Positions 1 through 6,191 of a DNA stretch of 46,841 bases are shown piece after piece. Position numbers and translations under genes: made by a program. The DNA lies in assembly GCA_964443875.1 (NCBI GenBank), contig CAYUET010000022.1, forward strand, positions 1 through 46,841. Direction: 5' to 3'. The notes under the pieces are model-generated. The model saw nothing but the letters and a program-made list of their open reading frames with translations, was not told the DNA's origin and made no database searches. The stretch's first letter is position 1; each line of letters begins with the position of its first letter. Source of the stretch: CAYUET01 sp964443875 (GTDB taxonomy: Bacteria > Auribacterota > JAFGBW01).

Positions 1-31
1 AAACTCTATCTGTTCGGGTATTATTTTTATC

Positions 32-79
32 ATTGATGTGTTCCTTTTTTGTGATGATTAAAGGTTATAACACATCAAT
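32..79 (+). ncRNA. Hairpin just before a terminator; possible 3' end of a structured RNA
   Basis: An 11-base perfect inverted repeat (ATTGATGTGTT at 32-42, AACACATCAAT at 69-79) encloses a second stem (CCTTT 43-47 with AAAGG 60-64) and sits a few bases before the strong terminator at 83-121. A long closing stem next to a terminator is typical of the 3' end of a small RNA or of a structured 3' UTR. The 5' part would lie left of the window, so neither the RNA class nor its gene can be named. Confidence 0.35.
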
Positions 80-82
80 TGG

Positions 83-121
83 GGGCAAAGTATCGTTTTT
101 CGATCGCTTTGCCCTTTTTTA
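83..121 (+). terminator. Rho-independent terminator, plus strand
   Basis: GGGCAAAG (83-90) pairs with CTTTGCCC (107-114), extended inside by ATCG/CGAT around a TTTTT loop, and is followed by seven T. It ends a plus-strand transcript whose gene lies left of the window. No convincing coding frame is visible in 1-83. Confidence 0.75.
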
Positions 122-173
122 TTTCCTGCGCATCCTTGATCTCAAGCCTTCAATGAATAATTGGGACAAGCTC

Positions 174-211
174 TAAATAAAAAAGCCCATCTCTTTTGGG
201 GGATGGGCTTC
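174..211 (-). terminator. Rho-independent terminator of the arginine decarboxylase gene
   Basis: Read on the minus strand, AAGCCCATC (210-202) pairs with GATGGGCTT (191-183) around a short loop and is followed at once by a T-rich run. It lies about 20 bases after the stop of the gene at 234-776, so it probably ends that transcript and perhaps the whole 5640-to-234 operon. Confidence 0.75.
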
Positions 212-233
212 TTACTAAAAAGAACAGGATAGC

Positions 234-776
234 TTATTCTGCAAAAACAGCGGCAGCCAGGGTCGTTGTCCAGAGTCCGTCTTTGTTTCCCTCTGCGGAT
301 TGACAGATATGTGTAGTCTTAAAAATATGTCCGCTAGCCTTATAGATCTGTTCACGTTCCTTCCAGGCTTTATTAGGATCAAATTCAATTCCGAGAGTCG
401 TCGCAAGCATGGAGGCGGCGAGGTCTTCCGCGTATTCTCCTGCTACTTCCTTTTTTTCACCAAAGGAATGATGCTCTGAAAGATATCCGTAATTGTTGCT
501 GTCTTTGGGAACTGCAATGCCTATGGCGGCAGACATGAGCCTGTTGGGTTCATTGGTTTCGGATTTCGCCATAACACAGAAGGTGATTTGTCCGGGATTC
601 AAAAGCAGCAATCCCTGCTCTTTGTTGATGATTTTACATTTGGGAGGGAGAATACTGGATACATAAACAAGATTGCATTTTTCAATACCGGCCATTCTTA
701 AGGCAATTTCAAAAGAACCCAGCCTATCCTTGTGAACCCCAACCCCTTTTGTTAAGAAAATTTTTTTTGGTACCAT
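234..776 (-). CDS. pdaD: Pyruvoyl-dependent arginine decarboxylase
   Basis: Makes agmatine and CO2 from arginine, an entry to polyamine synthesis or an acid-resistance reaction. It uses a protein-bound pyruvoyl group instead of PLP. At 180 residues it is the usual length. The self-cleavage site is visible as NLVYVSSILPP: by family knowledge the chain breaks between Ser40 and Ser41, and Ser41 becomes the pyruvoyl group of the larger subunit. The family end with GHIFKTTHIC is also present. Start is ATG with GGGAG eight bases upstream. It is last in a minus-strand gene row after the MptE/Maf-like gene, with a 90-base gap that holds its own promoter-like site. No speB or other polyamine gene is nearby. 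Family assignment is firm; the physiological role is not shown. Confidence 0.93.
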   Translation of the reverse strand: MVPKKIFLTKGVGVHKDRLGSFEIALRMAGIEKCNLVYVSSILPPKCKIINKEQGLLLLNPGQITFCVMAKSETNEPNRLMSAAIGIAVPKDSNNYGYLSEHHSFGEKKEVAGEYAEDLAASMLATTLGIEFDPNKAWKEREQIYKASGHIFKTTHICQSAEGNKDGLWTTTLAAAVFAE

Positions 777-804
777 GATTCATTCTCCCGGTTAAAATTT
801 TTTT

Positions 805-834
805 AAAATAAATATATTATCAGGGTAATGTCAA
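805..834 (-). promoter_or_regulatory. Sigma-70-like promoter for the arginine decarboxylase gene
   Basis: On the minus strand a perfect TTGACA (834-829) is followed after 18 bases by TATTTT (810-805), about 28 bases before the pdaD start codon. This would let pdaD be transcribed apart from the upstream envelope genes. Seen by motif only. Confidence 0.45.
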
Positions 835-866
835 AGTTATTCTTTGGACATACAAATAAAGGACTC

Positions 867-2771
867 CTATTGCACCGATTTTTTCTCTTTTTGAGGTTCC
901 GTTGCAGGAAGTGGAAAAGTATGATTTTTTTCATGAGCGAACAGGGTAAGGCAGGAGGTCATCTGCTCACGGATGCATAAAATCGCCTCTCTGACATGAA
1001 AGTAGTATTTTTTATGGTGCTCCAGAAGTTTGATCGCCTCTTCTTTTTCCTGGTTGAGAAAAAGTTCATGGAAATCTTTTTCAAATTTTTTTGCATGGAA
1101 GAGAAAGGCTTCATACATGTTGTCCCTGATGAAATCCAGGGTTTTATTAAAACGGGCGAAGTCTTTGCTTTTTTCATTGTATTGTCTTAATACTTCATTC
1201 AGGGCATTGGCGTCTATTTTTGGCTGCTGCAGAAGATCCAGAAGAACTCCGATAAACATCTGAAGTTCAGCATTGGTTTCCTCAATTGTCGTCAATACCT
1301 TTATCCCGTTTTGAAGAAAGAAGCTTACTCTTTCGTTGGAAAGGGGTTCTTTATTTTCCATGGAACAGATTTCAGACAGAGAGGGTAATCCACTGTCAGA
1401 GGTGGGAAGGGCAAGCAGAACTTCCCTTAGGGTTTTGTTTTTGGCTCCTTTAATGAGTGCTCCCCCCTCTGTGGCATTCCAGAGAGTTCCCTCATACCCG
1501 GAAAATAGTTCTTCAAAATGATGCCTGAAGACATTCAGGGTATTGGAGGTTTTAACCGGGCCCAGAAGTCCGGGAACCTTGATATCGACCGCATCTTCCC
1601 CGATATGGACGGCATGGGAAGCGCCCTTGACGTGCGTCCAGCCTGAAGAAAAGGCTAGATCCTGCCCCACAAAAATGATGGGGTCTGCCTTTAAAAACCG
1701 GGCGGCTGCAAAAGCCATATGCGCCACGGACATTCCCTTGTTGAGTATTCCGTAATTTCCCGTGATTTCCCTTAGCCATTCACAGATGGATTTTCCTTCC
1801 AGGTCACAGAAAGAAAGATTTCCTTTCCAGAGTTTTGGAATATCCGGATAGACTTCCGGATCCACAACCAGAACTGAATTTTTAAATTCAATATCGTTAA
1901 AATAATGAAGGGCATTCCGGGTAAAATCCATACTGATGATGAAATCGGGTTCTATCTCATGCTGTTTTAAAAAATTGAGGGTTGTATCAACTGCAATTAA
2001 AAGGGCTTTGCCTTTTATTTTTTTTAAAAGATGTCCGTTTTTGCCTAAAGAAGGTCCCCCGCTTACGATTACTGCCGGAAGCCCCTTACAGGAATCCTGA
2101 AACGCAGAAAAGGGTTTTGAGCGGATTAAAAGCGGCAAGTTTGAAAAAATATTGTGTGAAAACTGCCGGGAGGCATTGATCTGGGTTGAAATGTTGGCTT
2201 TGGCCCAGGATTTGAAATCCTCTGTTTTTTTTTCGAGATTTTTATAGGAGGCTTCATGAAAGCGGGAAGAAGGATGCCGGACCAAAAATATTCCGTTGGC
2301 ATAAATGGAAAAACTGAATGGGGAAAAAAAGGAAAAAAACTCCTCTTCTGTGGGAGACAGGAGAAAAAAAAGACCCCTGGTATTGAAAAGCCAGGATAAA
2401 TCTTCTGTATGGGCAAAAGCCCAGAAATTTTTGAGATCCATTTCAACAACCAGAATCCATTCAGGACGGGTTTTTATTTCGAGCAGGGTCTTGAGATGCC
2501 ATCCCATTCCAAGTCCGAAAAGAATGAGATTTTGATTTTTTTTCAGATGAAGGGAATCAATAAATTTTTGAGCTTCGGCAGCAGGATTGATGCGGCTGTG
2601 TAAGGGAAGAAACTGTCCTTTCTCTCTTTCAATCAGTGCGCATGGAAAATTTTTATTTTGCTCCAGACGGACGGAATCATTAAAATTTTCAGTCTCAAGC
2701 CTTTGAAAAGCCTGGGACTGAAATTGCTGAATCAGAATTTTATTTTTTTCCCAGAGTTCGAGTGCTGTCAT
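867..2771 (-). CDS. MptE-like / Maf (DUF115) family protein, putative glycosyltransferase
   Basis: 634 residues, matching the motility-associated-factor type of the DUF115/MptE-like family. Such proteins add nonulosonic acids to flagellin or other surface proteins in some bacteria; the archaeal relative MptE is a pterin pyrophosphokinase. The N-terminal half ends with FGLGMGWHL and VVEMD. The core DUF115 domain starts near residue 230 (AVIVSGGPSLGKN), continues with LIAVDTTLNFL and DFIISMDF, and ends near IIFVGQDLAFSSGWTHVKGA. The C-terminal 180 residues are helical. No signal peptide, so cytoplasmic. No flagellin, flagellar or nonulosonic acid gene is in the window, so the target is more likely another surface protein or glycan. 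It follows the unknown gene at 2832-3497 in the same direction after a 60-base gap. Confidence 0.75.
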   Translation of the reverse strand: MTALELWEKNKILIQQFQSQAFQRLETENFNDSVRLEQNKNFPCALIEREKGQFLPLHSRINPAAEAQKFIDSLHLKKNQNLILFGLGMGWHLKTLLEIKTRPEWILVVEMDLKNFWAFAHTEDLSWLFNTRGLFFLLSPTEEEFFSFFSPFSFSIYANGIFLVRHPSSRFHEASYKNLEKKTEDFKSWAKANISTQINASRQFSHNIFSNLPLLIRSKPFSAFQDSCKGLPAVIVSGGPSLGKNGHLLKKIKGKALLIAVDTTLNFLKQHEIEPDFIISMDFTRNALHYFNDIEFKNSVLVVDPEVYPDIPKLWKGNLSFCDLEGKSICEWLREITGNYGILNKGMSVAHMAFAAARFLKADPIIFVGQDLAFSSGWTHVKGASHAVHIGEDAVDIKVPGLLGPVKTSNTLNVFRHHFEELFSGYEGTLWNATEGGALIKGAKNKTLREVLLALPTSDSGLPSLSEICSMENKEPLSNERVSFFLQNGIKVLTTIEETNAELQMFIGVLLDLLQQPKIDANALNEVLRQYNEKSKDFARFNKTLDFIRDNMYEAFLFHAKKFEKDFHELFLNQEKEEAIKLLEHHKKYYFHVREAILCIREQMTSCLTLFAHEKNHTFPLPATEPQKEKKSVQ

Positions 2772-2831
2772 CCTCTCACACCACAGGAGTCCCTGGAATT
2801 TTCATTTTTTTTACAGACGGCTTCCGAGTAA

Positions 2832-3497
2832 TCATTTTTTATGATTCAACAGGTCCAGAAGCAGTTCCAGACTTTTTTTAAGATGATGGGCAAACAAGTC
2901 CTTGATCTCATATTCGAGAAGATCCGTCAGGGTGACATAATCTTCATTTTCCATCGAGGACTTGACCTGCATAAGGACCTTTTCAAGTTCCTCTGAAATT
3001 CCGTGAATGGATTTTCCATCCGCCTTGATTTCATTGAAATCAAAATCAAAGGTGTTTTCAAGGGTTTGCAGGAGTTCTACAATCCCTTTGAAATCTGAAA
3101 CAAAAATTCCGAATCGTTTGAAAGAGTTTTCTTTATCCCCTCGGATCATGGAATCAATGACAAAATCAATATCTTTTTCAAAATCCGGAAACTGACGGAG
3201 GGCATCATTGAGACTTTGTTTTGCGAGTTCAAAGGGAGAGGTGGTGGTTATTTCCACATGATCGTTCGATTTGATTTTCAAAGCCGGTTCCAGCCGTGTC
3301 AGATCGATTACAACACCATTAAGTTTCAGGGAGGAAATAATTTTTTCTTCTCTGTTTGCGAGTTCGTTTAACTGGCCTGCCAGTTCCAGAAGACTCATTC
3401 CTTCGGAAATGACCGGTCCGCCCGTAAAGGGCAGACCGTTTTGTATAAGAGCCGGCATGTTATTGATTGCCCCAGCGGATGACATTGCCTTTTGCAT
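2832..3497 (-). CDS. Hypothetical protein, acidic and helical, in CsgG/Maf operon
   Basis: Not a family I recognise. 221 residues, no signal peptide or membrane segment, mostly charged helices. The N-terminal third (LNELANREEKIISSLKLNG to VEITTTSPFELAK) looks like a small alpha/beta unit; the rest is helical with repeated Glu/Lys/Leu heptads, ending in Leu-rich LELLLDLLNHKK. The start is uncertain. The first ATG at 3497 has GGACAGGG just upstream but overlaps the CsgG gene by 38 bases. An ATG at 3458 follows the CsgG stop by one base (TAA C ATG) and would fit translational coupling. The Maf-like gene follows after 60 bases. Position suggests a cytoplasmic partner of the Maf-like or CsgG-like protein; this is only inference. 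Confidence 0.6.
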   Translation of the reverse strand: MQKAMSSAGAINNMPALIQNGLPFTGGPVISEGMSLLELAGQLNELANREEKIISSLKLNGVVIDLTRLEPALKIKSNDHVEITTTSPFELAKQSLNDALRQFPDFEKDIDFVIDSMIRGDKENSFKRFGIFVSDFKGIVELLQTLENTFDFDFNEIKADGKSIHGISEELEKVLMQVKSSMENEDYVTLTDLLEYEIKDLFAHHLKKSLELLLDLLNHKK

Positions 3498-4497
3498 AGC
3501 CCTGTCCGCTCACCACAGAACAAATTGATAATTTTTCTTTTACTTCCGAAATTTTTATCGTGCCTAAAAGGGATTCTTCAGCCCCTAAGTCTTCGCCAGT
3601 ATCTTCATCCACAAATTTTTCACCGACCTTGTAGACGCTGAAAGTATCCCCGACATTGACATTGTTGCGGGATCCGCAGTTGATATAGACTTTTCCGTCC
3701 GGTGTGACTTTCACCACCTTGCCTGACCAGGGGATTTTATTCATTTCCACAACGATATAGTTGACACAGTTGGAAATGGCATCGCGCATGGCATCTCCAA
3801 GCGGGGTTTTCTGAAAATCTTCTCCGCCGAAACCTATTGATCCCGGATGTCCGTGGGAGGTGCCGGATAGTCCGAGAGAAAGGGCTCTTCCCTTGCTTTT
3901 TGCAAAACCCTTGCAGGTTTTGGCTGCAATGACCTGTCCGGTGAAGGTATCAATCAGACGGATATCCACAGCCACCTGGGATTCTCCTCCGCTCCCTCCA
4001 AGCCCTACAGTAACCCCCTGAAAACTCAATCCTCCGCCTCCACCCTTGGCTTTGGTGCCTTCTTCAAACATGGTGACCGCACCCTGGATCATGATCTGTG
4101 ACTGAAGCACTCCGCCCATTTTGGCATGCCCCTGTTTTGTCGTTCTTCCGGAAGCCGCCAGATCCTGTTCTTTAAGCACGGCATCCTGAAGCTCCTGTCT
4201 TTCGAGCAGGATGAAATAATTTGTATCCATAAGGGAGGTGGCAAGCATATCGCTCATGCCGGCTCCCAGTTTGGGGTCCCGGTACCAGTTGCTTTCCTGG
4301 TTCTCAACTTTATTTTCAAACTCATTGATCGAGACCATTTTTTTAGGGCCTGTCAGTACCGGAAGAGCGGCTTTCACAATTTCACCCTTCCCTTTATTGT
4401 TTTCCACAGGTTTTCCTTTTTTAAAAATCTGGGCCTGGAGAGGCATCAGGGAACATGCAAGCCAAAGAATCCCCACATATCGTATGATTCGAGTCAT
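3460..4497 (-). CDS. CsgG-family exported protein with FlgT_C-like tail
   Basis: 345 residues. Signal peptide at 1-22 (MTRIIRYVGILWLACSLMPLQA), with Ala-type cleavage and no lipobox Cys, unlike curli CsgG itself. Residues about 50-260 carry the CsgG pattern: GAGMSDMLATSLMDTNYFILLER, then QDLAASGRTT, and IMIQGAVTMFEEG, then VDIRLIDTFTGQVI. A Gly-rich stretch (KGGGGGLSFQGVTVGLGGSGG) fills the region that in CsgG forms membrane hairpins. Residues about 275-345 (GKVYINCGSRNNVNVGDTF, GTIKISEVKEKLSICSVVSGQGYAKGN) resemble the C-terminal domain of FlgT, a flagellar outer-membrane ring protein. It follows the FlgT_N-like gene by 30 bases. Likely a periplasmic or outer-membrane assembly protein; without csgA/B/E/F or flagellar genes a curli or flagellar role cannot be claimed. 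Confidence 0.8.
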   Translation of the reverse strand: MTRIIRYVGILWLACSLMPLQAQIFKKGKPVENNKGKGEIVKAALPVLTGPKKMVSINEFENKVENQESNWYRDPKLGAGMSDMLATSLMDTNYFILLERQELQDAVLKEQDLAASGRTTKQGHAKMGGVLQSQIMIQGAVTMFEEGTKAKGGGGGLSFQGVTVGLGGSGGESQVAVDIRLIDTFTGQVIAAKTCKGFAKSKGRALSLGLSGTSHGHPGSIGFGGEDFQKTPLGDAMRDAISNCVNYIVVEMNKIPWSGKVVKVTPDGKVYINCGSRNNVNVGDTFSVYKVGEKFVDEDTGEDLGAEESLLGTIKISEVKEKLSICSVVSGQGYAKGNVIRWGNQ

Positions 4498-4527
4498 GGT
4501 TTATCTCCTTTTATATTGGATTGTGTT

Positions 4528-5640
4528 TTATTGTTGAACTTCAAAATCTAGGCGGTTGGCTGTTTTTCCGGTAAGAACGAGCTGGGGCAGGATTTCAGCG
4601 ACCTTCTGGTCCAGGCTGTTTGCATAAGTTCCGTCAACATCGGCGCTGAATTCACAGACCCCATCCTTATAAGATTTTTCCGTGAGTCTTTTGATGCCGT
4701 CCACGCTTTTTAATTTTTCAATGATGCCGGCTCTTGCTTCGGGTACACATCGGGAGACGATCAGGGTCATTTCTGTAGAATTGAGTACAGAGGATCTCCA
4801 CTTTTCCATCAGGGTCGCAAAAAAATCTTCACGTCCGCTTTCCCAGACCTGGGATAAGGCTTTAATACTGGCCTCTTTCTGGTTGCCTCCGTAAGCTGCG
4901 GCATTTTCGTTCATGATTGCAAGAATTTCTCCCGTATCCGCATTAATGGCTTTCAGGCTTAAGCTGCCGGTGTAATTATAGACAGGGACCCCGTAGGCTT
5001 CCCTCTGGCTCGCCATTCTGGTCTGTGCGAAGCCCGTTAAAATCAGCTCAGCTCCGAAACGATTTCCAAGGGCTTTGGCTTTTGCAGGATCTTTTTCAAG
5101 GTCTTCCGCATCCCTGCTTTTGATGACCTCCATCTGGCTCCGGTCAATCAGCGGAAATGTTTTTTCAACAAAGAATTTTTCGATCTGATCAGAAATAAAC
5201 GGGGAGGGATCTCCATCAATGGTTTCCACAAGCATCAGCATGGTCCGGGGATTGCCTTTGGCATCCAGAATAACCCGGATTCCTTTGAGGTCATTTTCCA
5301 GCTTGGATTCCTCCACTGTGGCAAGAACCTTGACTCTGGTGACTCCGCCTTCACCCTTGTTGTCTTCTGTAATCTGATAATCCTTCACATAACCCTGAAC
5401 ATTGGAATAGATGGAATCCTGAATCAGCTGAAAGTTTTTTACAAGGGATTCTGAACTCACCATGACTCCGATCGAACGCTCAAGGGCATTTCGCAGGGCT
5501 TTGGAAACGGCTTCCTCACGGGCCTGATCTCCGGAGCCTGAAGCAATCCCGGTTCCTTCCACCTGCTTGGGTTCACAGAAGGCCGAAAAGACCGACCATA
5601 ATAAAGAAAGAATCAATAAATTCAGATGGCGAAATTTCAT
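4528..5640 (-). CDS. FlgT_N / LPP20-like exported envelope protein
   Basis: 370 residues with a signal peptide at 1-22 (LILSLLWSVFSAFC then EPKQ). Residues 28-115 match the FlgT N-terminal/LPP20 pattern: GTGIASGSGDQAREEAVSKALRNALE, then GVMVSSES and NVQGYVKDYQI. Residues 130-290 look like a CsgG/Curlin-assembly fold (MLMLVETIDG, FGAELILTGFAQ, LSLKAINADTGEIL, AIMNENAAAYGGN). The last 70 residues form a small alpha/beta domain. First gene of the minus-strand row, with a very good ribosome site (AAGGAGTG) and a promoter-like TTGACA upstream. With the CsgG/FlgT_C gene behind it, it probably builds a periplasmic or outer-membrane complex in which the FlgT parts are split over two proteins. Confidence 0.72.
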   Translation of the reverse strand: MKFRHLNLLILSLLWSVFSAFCEPKQVEGTGIASGSGDQAREEAVSKALRNALERSIGVMVSSESLVKNFQLIQDSIYSNVQGYVKDYQITEDNKGEGGVTRVKVLATVEESKLENDLKGIRVILDAKGNPRTMLMLVETIDGDPSPFISDQIEKFFVEKTFPLIDRSQMEVIKSRDAEDLEKDPAKAKALGNRFGAELILTGFAQTRMASQREAYGVPVYNYTGSLSLKAINADTGEILAIMNENAAAYGGNQKEASIKALSQVWESGREDFFATLMEKWRSSVLNSTEMTLIVSRCVPEARAGIIEKLKSVDGIKRLTEKSYKDGVCEFSADVDGTYANSLDQKVAEILPQLVLTGKTANRLDFEVQQ

Positions 5641-5690
5641 ACATCACTCCTTTTTATAAGGCTATGTGAGATTAAAATTAATTATAGAGG

Positions 5691-5719
5691 ATTTTGAAGG
5701 ATATTTACTTAACTGTCAA
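5691..5719 (-). promoter_or_regulatory. Promoter for the FlgT/CsgG/Maf gene row
   Basis: On the minus strand a perfect TTGACA (5719-5714) is followed after 17 bases by CAAAAT (5696-5691), 50 bases before the start of the gene at 4528-5640. A TATAAT also occurs at 5686-5681 but is 27 bases from the TTGACA, too far for a normal spacer, so it could only act with another -35 site. Motif evidence only. Confidence 0.4.
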
Positions 5720-5964
5720 TAAAAGAGGGGGCTAAAGAAAACCGAGCGGGAGATGTTTGAAAAGTAGTTCATTTCTTCAAGCAATTGTTCTTCTCATTTT
5801 ATTGAGACTCCTTATTAAAAATTTCAATGAATACGGATTTCACCGTTTAAGTCTCAAATAGATCAGCTTACGCTTTAAAAATGACAACTTAACCCGTATA
5901 TTGCATGAAAAATCAGAAGAAATCCATTCGAAGCCTAATAAATGAATCCTTCCAGCCCCTACTA

Positions 5965-5993
5965 TTGACCAATCATTGGGTACAAATTATACC
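5965..5993 (+). promoter_or_regulatory. Candidate promoter for the peptide-binding protein gene
   Basis: TTGACC (5965-5970), a 17-base spacer, and TATACC (5988-5993). The gene it would serve starts at 6192, leaving a leader of about 190 bases. The inverted repeat at 5975-5997 covers the spacer and the -10 hexamer. Motif evidence only. Confidence 0.35.
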
Positions 5994-5997
5994 CAAT
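5975..5997. promoter_or_regulatory. Inverted repeat overlapping the promoter, operator-like
   Basis: ATTGGGTA (5975-5982) and TACCCAAT (5990-5997) form perfect 8-base arms with a 7-base centre. Arm length and spacing fit a dimeric repressor site, and its position over the -10 of the candidate promoter would suit repression. The regulator is not in the window. Confidence 0.35.
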
Positions 5998-6191
5998 CTT
6001 GTATTCAGGCAAAAAACAATCTTTTGTTTGCGCAAGCCTGTTTTGACCGGATCAAACAGGCATTGCAGGCCGGAACTCCGTGAAATCGATAAAGACACGA
6101 GCGATGATCTGGTGGAGGATTAAGATACTTCCCCCTTGCGTAAATACCGGTTATTCTTTAAAAATAGAGGCATAATTTTAAAGGATGAGCG

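Larger units (their letters stand above)
5905..6123 (+). other. Doubtful small ORF, possibly a decayed gene
   Basis: A 72-codon ORF with an ATG but no clear ribosome site. Its last part (RPELREIDKDTSDDLVED) looks protein-like, while the middle does not. In the neighbouring frame, 5950 to 6078 reads as a helical peptide (QAKNNLLFAQACFDRIKQAL) that stops where the first frame becomes plausible. This would fit a frameshifted remnant of one small gene. A promoter-like site with an inverted repeat lies inside it (5965-5997), which argues against a live gene. I see nothing else coding in 5641-6191. Confidence 0.2.

Noticed and set aside
3..176. Open frame of 58 codons at the left edge
   Set aside because: Passes through a terminator hairpin, no start context, unlikely composition.
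5681..5686. TATAAT as the -10 for the FlgT-like gene with TTGACA at 5719
   Set aside because: The spacer would be 27 bases; CAAAAT at the proper 17 bases is a better partner.
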